Shown here piece after piece: positions 50,519-58,035 of a DNA stretch of 64,000 nucleotides. The translations under genes and the position numbers were made by a program. Source of the stretch: CALCLY01 sp900552775. GTDB lineage: Bacteria > Bacillota > Clostridia > UMGS1883 > UMGS1540. Location of the stretch: assembly GCA_937966555.1 (NCBI GenBank), contig CALCLY010000011.1, positions 62,001-126,000 of the forward strand, given 5' to 3'. The notes under the pieces are model-generated. The model was not told where the DNA came from. It saw nothing but the letters and a program-made list of their open reading frames with translations, and ran no database searches. How positions within the stretch are numbered: position 1 is the stretch's first letter; every line of letters starts with the position of its first letter.

Positions 50519-52003
50519 ATGAAGATCGGATTTGATAATGACAAATATTTAAAAATGCAATCGGAGCATATTAAAGAAAGAATACAGAAGTTCGGCGGTA
50601 AGCTTTATCTGGAATTCGGCGGCAAGCTTTTTGACGATTTCCATGCTTCGAGGGTGCTTCCGGGGTTTGCGCCCGACAGCAAAATAAGAATGCTGCAGCA
50701 GCTTTCATCTCAGGCGGAAATTATTATTGCCGTAAATTCAAACGACATAGAGAAAAGCAAGGTAAGAGGCGACCTCGGAATTACATATGACCTTGACACG
50801 CTGCGCCTTATTGACGCGTTCCGCGGAATGGGTCTTTTTGTGGGAAGCGTTGTTTTGACGCGATTTGCTTCGCAGCCGGCGGCGGAAGCTTTCAAGCAGA
50901 AGCTTGAATCGCTGGACATAAAGGTTTACAAGCATTACACAATCGAGGGTTATCCGTATGATTTGCCGGCTATTGTAAGCGATAACGGATACGGAAAAAA
51001 TGAATTTATCGAAACGGAGCGCCCCCTTGTAATCGTTACGGCACCGGGCCCCGGCAGCGGAAAAATGGCAACCTGTCTTTCGCAGCTTTATCATGAGCAC
51101 AAACACGGCGTAAATGCAGGCTATGCAAAATTTGAAACATTCCCCATATGGAATATACCGCTCAAGCATCCCGTAAATGTGGCGTATGAGGCGGCAACGG
51201 CGGATTTAAACGACGTTAACATGATTGACCCGTTCCATCTTGAAGCGTACGGTGAAACAACCGTAAATTATAACCGCGACGTTGAAATTTTCCCCGTTCT
51301 TAAGATGATGTTTGAAAGAATATACGGCGAGTGCCCGTATAAGTCGCCCACGGATATGGGAGTTAATATGGCGGGTAACTGTATTATAGATGATGAGGTA
51401 GTCAAAAAAGCGGCGAATGACGAAATAATACGAAGATATTATTCCGCGAGGTGCGAAAAGATCCGCACAAACAAAGGTGATGACGAGATAGGAAAAATTG
51501 AACTTCTTATGAAACAGGCGGAAATAAGCACGGATAACAGAAAAACGGTTTCCGCGGCGCTGGCGGCACAGGAAATTACAGGGCAGCCGGCAGCGGCGAT
51601 AGAGATGGAGGACGGCATAGTTATAACGGGAAAAACCTCACAGCTTTTGGGCGCATCAGCTGCGGCGCTTTTAAATGCACTTAAGTATATTGCCGGGATA
51701 GATGATTCCATTCATCTGATTCAGCCGTATATCATAGAGCCTATTCAGGACCTTAAGGTAAATCATCTCGGGAACAGAAATCCGCGGCTTCATCTTGACG
51801 AGCTTTTGGTGGCTCTCTCAATATGCGCCACGCAGAGTCCGGAAGCGGAGATGGCTATGAAAAGCCTTAAGGATCTGCGCGGACTTGAAGCGCATTCCAC
51901 GGTAATTTTATCGGAAGTTGACAAAAACGTATTTAAGAAACTTGGTATAAATATCACGTGCGAGCCGAAATATCAGACAAAATCGCTTTATCACAAGCGT
52001 TGA
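50519..52003 (+). CDS. DUF1846 family protein
   Basis: A 494-residue cytoplasmic protein of the DUF1846 family, conserved in Clostridia and lactic acid bacteria. Typical stretches are IGFDNDKYLKMQSEHIKERI at the start, a Rossmann-like loop VTAPGPGSGKMATCLSQLYHE (read in parts; about 175-195) that looks like a nucleotide-binding P-loop, and YKSPTDMGVNMAGNCI. The biochemical role of the family is not established to my knowledge. The ATG at 50519 follows ATGGAGATT by 6 bases. It is followed by an SLH gene 15 bases downstream. Confidence 0.88.
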   Translation: MKIGFDNDKYLKMQSEHIKERIQKFGGKLYLEFGGKLFDDFHASRVLPGFAPDSKIRMLQQLSSQAEIIIAVNSNDIEKSKVRGDLGITYDLDTLRLIDAFRGMGLFVGSVVLTRFASQPAAEAFKQKLESLDIKVYKHYTIEGYPYDLPAIVSDNGYGKNEFIETERPLVIVTAPGPGSGKMATCLSQLYHEHKHGVNAGYAKFETFPIWNIPLKHPVNVAYEAATADLNDVNMIDPFHLEAYGETTVNYNRDVEIFPVLKMMFERIYGECPYKSPTDMGVNMAGNCIIDDEVVKKAANDEIIRRYYSARCEKIRTNKGDDEIGKIELLMKQAEISTDNRKTVSAALAAQEITGQPAAAIEMEDGIVITGKTSQLLGASAAALLNALKYIAGIDDSIHLIQPYIIEPIQDLKVNHLGNRNPRLHLDELLVALSICATQSPEAEMAMKSLKDLRGLEAHSTVILSEVDKNVFKKLGINITCEPKYQTKSLYHKR

Positions 52004-52018
52004 ACAGAGAGGTAAATC

Positions 52019-53149
52019 ATGAAAAAATTAATTGCATTTGTACTTTCGCTGGTGCTTTTTGTGTCGGCGGCACCGTGCGCTATGGCAGCGCAGTATCATT
52101 CATACGAAGATCTGCAGAAGCTTTACGACACGGTTGTAAATTATGTTTTCAAAACAGAAGATACTTTAAAGCGTATTTTAACGGACGAAGAAGATGAGTT
52201 CTGTGCCGTTCCCATGCTTGCGGCAAAGGAGCTTCTCCTCTCGGGAGAAGCGTATACGGATGAAGACACAACGTATGCATATAACGGTCTTTATGACACG
52301 CTTTCAATGCTCATTCTTATAGTTCAGAGAGACGGCAGCCTTACAAGCGATGCAACGCTTAATATTTTGAAGGCTGTTTCCGACACAATTTATGACGAGA
52401 ATTACACCGTTGTTGCGGGCGAAGATGCGGCAAAAGCGGCAAGAGAACGCAAAGCGCAGATAATAGCGCTCATAAGCAACAGGGGAAATGTTACGGCAGA
52501 CGAGTTTTCGGCTGAAATCAACAAATATTATTATGAGCTTTACGATGCGGCAAAACTCAAAATAAACTACTGCAACAGCTTTTTCTCAGTTATGGAATTT
52601 ACTGATGTTAAGAAAAACGACTGGTTTTATGACGCTATAGATTATGTGTATAAAAACGACCTTTTCAAAGGGACGTCCAAAACAACATTTTCGCCCAACG
52701 AGCTTATGACAAGAGCTATGTTTATAACTGTTCTGATGCGCGCAGCAAAGGTTGAAGACGCGGCAGCGGACGAAGCTTTTTCAGATGTGAGAACAGAGGA
52801 ATATTTCGCGGCACCCGTTTCGTGGGCAAAGAAAAACGGTATTCTCGACTGGGTTGCGGGCGACACGTTTGAGCCGCATAAGCCTATAACGCGCGAGGAA
52901 ATGCTTGCGTGCATGTATGCATATGCAAAGTCGATTAATTTTGATTCTTCAAGTTATGATATGAGCCTTGCGGACAGAATAACAGATTTGGAAGATGCGG
53001 ACGAAAACTTCAGGGAGGCGCTTTCGTGGGGCTTCTCCGTCGGAGTGATAACCGGGTACGGAGATGACAGCATTAAGCCGAAAAACACCGCAACGCGCGC
53101 CGAGGTTGCACAGGTGTTTATAAATCTCAAACTTGTTTTGGGAAACTGA
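52019..53149 (+). CDS. Exported protein with C-terminal SLH domains
   Basis: A 376-residue exported protein: signal peptide (MKKLIAFVLSLVLFVSAAPCAMA, cleavage after AMA), a helical domain at about 25-195, and three SLH motifs at about 198-376 (FTDVKKNDWFYDAIDYVYKN..., FSDVRTEEYFAAPVSWAKKN..., ITDLEDADENFREALSWGFS...). SLH motifs bind pyruvylated wall polymer and fix the protein to the surface. It follows the DUF1846 gene by 15 bases and may be co-transcribed with it. The function of the N-terminal part is unknown. Confidence 0.9.
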   Translation: MKKLIAFVLSLVLFVSAAPCAMAAQYHSYEDLQKLYDTVVNYVFKTEDTLKRILTDEEDEFCAVPMLAAKELLLSGEAYTDEDTTYAYNGLYDTLSMLILIVQRDGSLTSDATLNILKAVSDTIYDENYTVVAGEDAAKAARERKAQIIALISNRGNVTADEFSAEINKYYYELYDAAKLKINYCNSFFSVMEFTDVKKNDWFYDAIDYVYKNDLFKGTSKTTFSPNELMTRAMFITVLMRAAKVEDAAADEAFSDVRTEEYFAAPVSWAKKNGILDWVAGDTFEPHKPITREEMLACMYAYAKSINFDSSSYDMSLADRITDLEDADENFREALSWGFSVGVITGYGDDSIKPKNTATRAEVAQVFINLKLVLGN

Positions 53150-53203
53150 ATTGAATAATTGGCTGATATACTGCTGTGCAGGTTGCAGAAAGAGGAGAGT
53201 TTC

Positions 53204-54691
53204 ATGAATTATAAATTCAAATTCGAAAAAAAGAGTCCGGAAAGTCTCGGCATTTCTTCTGCCGGGATAGAAAAATTTATTGACAAGCTTGAAAAATACG
53301 GTCTTACAATGCATTCGGTCATGATAATGCGGCATGGCAAAATTGCCGCGGAGGGTTATTATAAGCCGTTTGATGCTGATTTTAAACACAGGATGTATTC
53401 GATAAGCAAGACTTTTACGTCGCTTGCCGTGGGAATGCTTTGCGACAGAGGGCTTGTTTCTCTTGACGATAAAATTATGAAGTTTTTCCCCGATATGGAG
53501 AAACATTCGGTGCACCCTTATATTGCGGAAACCACGGTACGGGATTTGCTTACAATGTCAACACCGTTTTCAGATTGCTCATATTTGCTTTCGCCCGGCA
53601 AGGAGTGGACGGAATCGTTTTTCACCACAAAGCCGCAAAAGCCTGCGGGTACTGTGTTTTTATATGATACAAGCGGCACGTACATTCTGGATGTCATAGT
53701 TGAAAGAATTACGGGCAAAACCTTTCTTCAATATATTATGGATAACGGTCTTTGCGAGCTTGGATTTTCGGAGGACGCATGGTGCGTAAAGGCGCCGGAC
53801 GGTTGTGCATGGGGCGGAAGCGGTGTTATTTGCACACTCAGAGACCTTGCGCTTTTCACGCTCGTTTTTACCGGCGGCGGCAAAGTCGGCGAGAAGAGAA
53901 TCGTGTCGGAGCAATATATAAAGGAAGCTGTGTCAAAGCAGGTTGACAACGAAGAAACAGGCCACAGGACATACGGCAATGCCGGATACGGATATAAAGT
54001 GTGGGTCACAATTGACGGCGGATTTGCATTTTTGGGTATGGGCGGTCAGCTCATGTTTTATGATAGAAAGAAGGACATTATTTTCCTTTGCAATGCGGAT
54101 TGCCAGGGCTATTCATCGGCATACGCACTTATATATGAATGCCTTTACGGCTGCATTATTGACGAGGCTTCAAATAATGCTCTTGCTGAGAATGCCCAGG
54201 CTTATGAAAGCCTTGAAAAGCGCCTTTGCAACCTTGAACTTTTAAAGCCTGTCGGAGCTGTTAAATCAGATATTTCCAAAGAAGTAAGCGGAAGATGTTA
54301 TACGCTTTCCGAAAATCCGATGGGTATAAAGAAGCTTAGCGTGGAGTTTTCGGAAAATTCGGGAATATTGAAGTACGAAAATGCGCGCGGAGAAAAAGAA
54401 ATCAGGTTCGGACTGGGCGAATATGTGTTCGGAGAATTTCCCGAGACGGATTATTCGGGCAAGAAAATAGGCGAGCCTCTGGGACGAGGATACAGATGCG
54501 GCGCCGCAGGCGTTTGGGGATTTGATAACAGCTTTAAAATTTACGTTAAAATAATAGACGATTATTTCGGAAACCTTGTTATAAATCTTGGCTTTAAAGG
54601 TGATGAGATAGGTGTGTTTATGCATAAAACCGCAGAGTGGTTTTTAGATGACTATCAGGGCTTTGCCGGAGGCAGGGACAATGCGTCTTGA
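53204..54691 (+). CDS. Serine hydrolase of the beta-lactamase/penicillin-binding family
   Basis: A 495-residue cytoplasmic-looking protein without signal peptide. The catalytic SxxK motif is Ser66-Ile-Ser-Lys69 (MYSISKTF); the YxN-like motif appears as YDTSGTYIL, and GWIG-type C-terminal motifs such as GYGYKVWV and GMGGQLMFYDR follow. This is the class C beta-lactamase/esterase EstB fold, so it may be an esterase or peptidase rather than a true beta-lactamase. The ATG at 53204 has AGAGGAGAG upstream. Its end overlaps the next gene by 11 bases. Confidence 0.88.
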   Translation: MNYKFKFEKKSPESLGISSAGIEKFIDKLEKYGLTMHSVMIMRHGKIAAEGYYKPFDADFKHRMYSISKTFTSLAVGMLCDRGLVSLDDKIMKFFPDMEKHSVHPYIAETTVRDLLTMSTPFSDCSYLLSPGKEWTESFFTTKPQKPAGTVFLYDTSGTYILDVIVERITGKTFLQYIMDNGLCELGFSEDAWCVKAPDGCAWGGSGVICTLRDLALFTLVFTGGGKVGEKRIVSEQYIKEAVSKQVDNEETGHRTYGNAGYGYKVWVTIDGGFAFLGMGGQLMFYDRKKDIIFLCNADCQGYSSAYALIYECLYGCIIDEASNNALAENAQAYESLEKRLCNLELLKPVGAVKSDISKEVSGRCYTLSENPMGIKKLSVEFSENSGILKYENARGEKEIRFGLGEYVFGEFPETDYSGKKIGEPLGRGYRCGAAGVWGFDNSFKIYVKIIDDYFGNLVINLGFKGDEIGVFMHKTAEWFLDDYQGFAGGRDNAS

Positions 54692-55385
54692 CAAATATGC
54701 CGCATTTGCCGCGGAAAGCAGAAAAGAAATAAAAAAGCTTATAACAAAAGGCTTTGTAACGGTGAACGGCACGGTAATCAGAGACTGCGGCTATGACGTG
54801 GGAGACAGCGATGAGATTTTCTGCCGCGGCAAGCGTGTTGTATACAAAAAATACATATATATAATGATGAATAAGCCTCAGGGCGTTGTATCTGCAACGG
54901 AGGATAATGTAAATCCGACCGTGACAGATCTTCTGCCCGATGAATTTAAGAGATTCAAGCCGTTCCCCGTCGGCAGACTTGATATAGACACGGAAGGGCT
55001 GATCCTTATGACAAATGACGGGGTTGCTGCGCATAAGCTGCTGTCGCCGCGCTATAAAGTTCCGAAAAAATATTATGCCAAGGTGGACGGGGATATCACC
55101 AAAGAAGATATTGAAAAGTTTTCGGTCGGCATTGTACTCCATGACGGATATAAAACATTGCCGGCAAAGCTTTGCCCGTTGCCGGATGGGAGGAGCGCAT
55201 TTGTTACGATTGCGGAAGGCAAATTTCATCAGATTAAAAGAATGTTTGCCGACTGCGGAAAACATGTAATGTTTTTAAAAAGAGTGGAGTTTGCCGGGCT
55301 CTGTCTTGACGAAACGCTGAAGAACGGAGAATGCAGGCTCCTTAAGGATGAAGAAATACAAATTTTGGAATCTATTATGCAATAG
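54681..55385 (+). CDS. rRNA pseudouridine synthase (RsuA/RluB/E/F family)
   Basis: A 234-residue enzyme that isomerises a specific uridine in ribosomal RNA. It has an N-terminal S4 RNA-binding domain (about 1-55, RLDKYAAFAAESRKEIKKLI) and a catalytic domain with the Asp motif GRLDIDTEGLILMTND near 106-121 and the C-terminal EGKFHQIKRMF. The start ATG lies inside the end of the preceding hydrolase gene (11-base overlap). Whether it is RsuA, RluB or RluF cannot be decided from sequence alone. Stop is TAG. Confidence 0.92.
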   Translation: MRLDKYAAFAAESRKEIKKLITKGFVTVNGTVIRDCGYDVGDSDEIFCRGKRVVYKKYIYIMMNKPQGVVSATEDNVNPTVTDLLPDEFKRFKPFPVGRLDIDTEGLILMTNDGVAAHKLLSPRYKVPKKYYAKVDGDITKEDIEKFSVGIVLHDGYKTLPAKLCPLPDGRSAFVTIAEGKFHQIKRMFADCGKHVMFLKRVEFAGLCLDETLKNGECRLLKDEEIQILESIMQ

Positions 55386-55502
55386 TACCAAAGAAAAGCG
55401 AGATTTTTGTGAAAAACGCGTATTTCATTTTTTTCGCAAATATGCTATTATAATATAAGTAATTAAAGATGCTTAGATAATGAGCGGTAGGAGGATTTTT
55501 TA

Positions 55503-56612
55503 ATGTCAAGCTTAAGCTTAAGAGGAATTTATAAAACATATGCGGGCGGCGTTACGGCTGTCAGCGATTTCAATCTTGAAATTGAGGATAAAGAGTTTAT
55601 TATATTTGTAGGACCTTCGGGCTGTGGTAAATCAACGACTTTGCGTATGATTGCGGGTCTTGAAGAAATCACAAAGGGTGAGCTTTATATAGACAATGAG
55701 CTTGTAAACGACAAGGCTCCGAAGGACAGAGATATCGCCATGGTTTTCCAGAACTATGCGCTTTATCCGCATATGACGGTATTTGATAATATGGCTTTCG
55801 GTCTTAAACTTCGCAAAACGCCGAAGGATGAGATAAAGAGAAAGGTTACGGAAGCCGCAAAAATTCTTGATATAGATCATTTGCTTGACAGAAAGCCGAA
55901 GGCTTTGTCCGGCGGTCAGCGCCAGAGAGTTGCTCTCGGCCGTGCGATTGTGCGTGACCCCAAGGTTTTCCTTATGGATGAGCCGCTTTCAAACCTTGAC
56001 GCAAAGCTTCGTGTTCAGATGAGAACGGAAATCGGAAAGCTTCATAACAAACTTCAGACAACTTTTATTTACGTTACGCATGATCAGACAGAGGCTATGA
56101 CAATGGCTTCCCGTATCGTTGTTATGAAAGACGGTATTGTTCAGCAGGTTGCAAGCCCGCAGGAACTTTACGATAATCCCACAAACGTATTCGTTGCAGG
56201 CTTTATCGGTTCTCCGCAGATGAACTTTGTTGACGCGGACGTTGTTGCGGAAGGCGATACGCTCGCTCTCAAATTCGGCAAAGAAAAAGTTCTTCTTCCT
56301 GCCGGAAAAGCTGCAAAGCTTGATAAATCTTATGTCGGCAAAACGGTTATCATGGGTATCCGTCCCGAAGATATGTACGATGATGAGGCTTATATCACAG
56401 CTTCTCCCGACAGTGTAATCGGTGCAGACGTTGAGATTACAGAAATGATGGGCGCTGAAACATATCTCTACCTTGATGTTGACGGTAAGAAGATGGTTGC
56501 ACGCGTTAACCCGAGAACTCAGACCAAGATGGGCGACAAGATTAAGGTTGCTCTCGACGGTAATAAGATTCATCTGTTTGATAAAGAAACAGAGCTTGCA
56601 ATACTTAACTAA
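55503..56612 (+). CDS. Sugar ABC transporter ATP-binding protein (MsmK/UgpC type)
   Basis: A 369-residue ATPase: Walker A GPSGCGKST (about 38-46), Q-loop AMVFQNYALYPHMTV, signature LSGGQRQRVALGRAI, Walker B FLMDEPLSNLDAKL, then a C-terminal TOBE regulatory domain (about 240-369). Such MsmK-like ATPases often serve several carbohydrate importers whose permeases are encoded elsewhere; none is adjacent here. AGGAGG lies 8 bases before the ATG; a TATAAT is seen at 55449-55454. It ends at a terminator. Confidence 0.94.
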   Translation: MSSLSLRGIYKTYAGGVTAVSDFNLEIEDKEFIIFVGPSGCGKSTTLRMIAGLEEITKGELYIDNELVNDKAPKDRDIAMVFQNYALYPHMTVFDNMAFGLKLRKTPKDEIKRKVTEAAKILDIDHLLDRKPKALSGGQRQRVALGRAIVRDPKVFLMDEPLSNLDAKLRVQMRTEIGKLHNKLQTTFIYVTHDQTEAMTMASRIVVMKDGIVQQVASPQELYDNPTNVFVAGFIGSPQMNFVDADVVAEGDTLALKFGKEKVLLPAGKAAKLDKSYVGKTVIMGIRPEDMYDDEAYITASPDSVIGADVEITEMMGAETYLYLDVDGKKMVARVNPRTQTKMGDKIKVALDGNKIHLFDKETELAILN

Positions 56613-56637
56613 TATTTAAAATATTTGGATTTTTCAG

Positions 56638-56670
56638 GAGCAGTTCCATAAACGGAGCTGCTCTTTTTTT
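56638..56670 (+). terminator. Terminator of the MsmK-type ATPase gene
   Basis: GAGCAGTTCC (56638-56647) pairs with GGAGCTGCTC (56654-56663; one G-U), loop ATAAAC, seven T after. Confidence 0.92.
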
Positions 56671-56717
56671 GTGTCGGACGGTAAACTTTTAAATCGGAAA
56701 ATTTCTGGATTGTAATG

Positions 56718-56753
56718 TGTATACCATGTCTTTGCACTGTTTGTATACCATGT
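56718..56753 (+). repeat. Pair of 12-bp direct repeats upstream of the recombinase
   Basis: TGTATACCATGT occurs at 56718-56729 and again at 56742-56753, 24 bases apart (just over two helical turns). They lie in the 207-base gap between the ATPase terminator and the recombinase gene and could be a binding site for a regulator. A TTGACA (56759-56764) lies just after, without a good -10; a TATAAT is at 56841-56846. Confidence 0.6.
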
Positions 56754-56877
56754 TACTCTTGACAAACAGGGTTGCCCCTACGGCATTTGGGCAAGATGCA
56801 CTGCGCACGAATTTTATATACGGCAATGCTTCCACTCGGGTATAATATATGTATAAAAACCGGAAAGGAAGTCTGTT

Positions 56878-57717
56878 ATGAGAACCGTTACCGATGAAAA
56901 CATAAAAAAATTCGAAGAGTATTTATACGCCGAGGAGCGCAGCGGCAACACGATTGAAAAATACATACGTGACGTCCGCTTTTTCCGCGGCAGGCTGCAG
57001 GGCGGAAATGTTGATAAATCCGCCCTTGTAAAATACAAAAAAGAACTGTGCGAAAGGTATGCCGTGAAAAGTGTAAATTCAATGCTGTCCTCCGTAAACG
57101 CGTTTTTTGTCTTTATGGGGTGGTACGACTTGAAAGTGAAAACATTAAAAATTCAAAGACGCATATTTTCCGATAAGTCAAAGGAATTATCAAAACCCGA
57201 ATACGAACGGCTGTTGGCTGCTGCAAAAAACAGGAAAAACAAGCGGCTTTATTATCTTATGCAGACGGTTGCAAGCACGGGTCTTCGCGTGTCGGAAATA
57301 CAGTATGTAACCTGCGAAGCCGTCAGGCAAGGGCAAGCGGTTATAAACTGCAAAGGAAAGATAAGACAAATATTTTTACCGAAAAAGCTTTGCAAAATGC
57401 TTTTGTCATATATAAAAGAAAGAAATATAAAAAGCGGCTCCGTCTTCGTTACAAAAACCGGGAAACCGCTTGACAGGTCGCATATATGGAAAATGCTTAA
57501 AAGCCTGTGCGAAGCCGCAGGGGTGAGCCGCGATAAGGTTTTCCCCCATAATTTCAGACACCTTTTTGCAAGAACCTTTTATTCGCTGCAAAAGGATATT
57601 GTGAGACTTGCCGATATTCTGGGGCACTCCAACATAGAAACCACCCGCATTTATACCATGGAAAGCGGCGCAGAGCATAGAAAACTGCTGCAAAAGCTCG
57701 GACTTTTAAGGTGCTGA
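56878..57717 (+). CDS. Tyrosine recombinase/invertase (XerC/D-like)
   Basis: A 279-residue site-specific recombinase. Residues about 5-95 form the core-binding domain and about 105-279 the catalytic domain with the full active site: Arg137 (TGLRVSEI), a lysine in NCKGKIRQ (159 or 161), His224 and Arg227 (PHNFRHLF), His250 (LGHSN) and the nucleophile Tyr259 (RIYT). Such enzymes join two matching sites by strand exchange. A pair of exact inverted repeats starts 10 bases after its stop codon, so it is probably the dedicated enzyme for inverting the segment 57727-57988. It has a GGAAAGGAAG ribosome site. No other phage or integrative-element genes are near. Confidence 0.93.
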   Translation: MRTVTDENIKKFEEYLYAEERSGNTIEKYIRDVRFFRGRLQGGNVDKSALVKYKKELCERYAVKSVNSMLSSVNAFFVFMGWYDLKVKTLKIQRRIFSDKSKELSKPEYERLLAAAKNRKNKRLYYLMQTVASTGLRVSEIQYVTCEAVRQGQAVINCKGKIRQIFLPKKLCKMLLSYIKERNIKSGSVFVTKTGKPLDRSHIWKMLKSLCEAAGVSRDKVFPHNFRHLFARTFYSLQKDIVRLADILGHSNIETTRIYTMESGAEHRKLLQKLGLLRC

Positions 57718-57726
57718 ATAAAAAAG

Positions 57727-57750
57727 CCACATAATGATGATTATGTGGAA
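57727..57750 (+). repeat. Left inverted repeat of the invertible segment
   Basis: 24 bases beginning CCACATAAT, centre GATG, then ATTATGTGG and AA. Each copy is itself nearly palindromic (9-bp arms around a 4-base asymmetric centre), which fits two recombinase subunits on a tyrosine-recombinase core site. The exact reverse complement is at 57965-57988. Confidence 0.93.
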
Positions 57751-57784
57751 TAAAATCATAAAAAGATTTTTAACTTTCGTTCCA

Positions 57785-57813
57785 ATTATACTCCCGAACG
57801 GAAATAAAGTCAA
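57785..57813 (-). promoter_or_regulatory. Promoter inside the invertible segment, facing the recombinase gene
   Basis: Minus strand TTGACT (57813-57808), 17 bases, TATAAT (57790-57785). Now it points left, away from the SLH-cohesin operon and into the 3' end of the recombinase gene on the antisense strand. Confidence 0.87.
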
Positions 57814-57872
57814 GCCTTTATACAAATTTTTGCAAAATATTCTCTGTAAAATTAAAAAAACGCATGGCAAAC

Positions 57873-57912
57873 AGACCGATTTAGCTTTAAAATTTTAACC
57901 GGTCTTGTTTTT
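57873..57912 (+). terminator. Terminator inside the invertible segment
   Basis: AGACCG (57873-57878) pairs with CGGTCT (57900-57905), helped by TT/AA and an inner AAAATTTT; followed by TGTTTTT. On the plus strand it would stop read-through from the recombinase into the SLH-cohesin genes in the present orientation. Confidence 0.7.
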
Positions 57913-57964
57913 GTGCCTTAAAATAATTTTATGTATTTCTTTTTAAATCTTTATTCGGCCTAAG

Positions 57965-57988
57965 TTCCACATAATCATCATTATGTGG
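57965..57988 (-). repeat. Right inverted repeat of the invertible segment
   Basis: Exact reverse complement of 57727-57750: TTCCACATAAT, centre CATC, ATTATGTGG. Here the palindrome extends to 11-bp arms (TTCCACATAAT/ATTATGTGGAA). The opposite centre sequence (CATC versus GATG) sets the direction so that recombination inverts rather than deletes. Confidence 0.93.
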
Positions 57989-58035
57989 AATGCATTAGCC
58001 AAACAAAAATAAAGAAAACGGAAAGGAAGTATGCT

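Larger units (their letters stand above)
57727..57988. mobile_element. Invertible promoter segment (phase-variation switch), present in the OFF orientation
   Basis: Two exact 24-bp inverted repeats (57727-57750, 57965-57988) bracket 214 bp with no open frame. Inside are a minus-strand promoter (57813-57785) and a plus-strand terminator (57873-57912). The left border lies 10 bases after the tyrosine recombinase gene; the right border lies 47 bases before the ATG of an SLH-cohesin protein that has no other visible promoter. After inversion the promoter would occupy about 57902-57930 on the plus strand and start transcription about 100 nt before that ATG. The layout parallels recombinase-flipped surface-protein switches such as cwpV/RecV of Clostridioides difficile. 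Structure is seen; switching is inferred. Confidence 0.85.

Noticed and set aside
57727..57748. Left repeat read as a plain terminator of the recombinase gene
   Set aside because: It is palindromic but has no T-run, its centre is asymmetric, and an exact inverted copy exists 238 bases away, which a terminator does not need.
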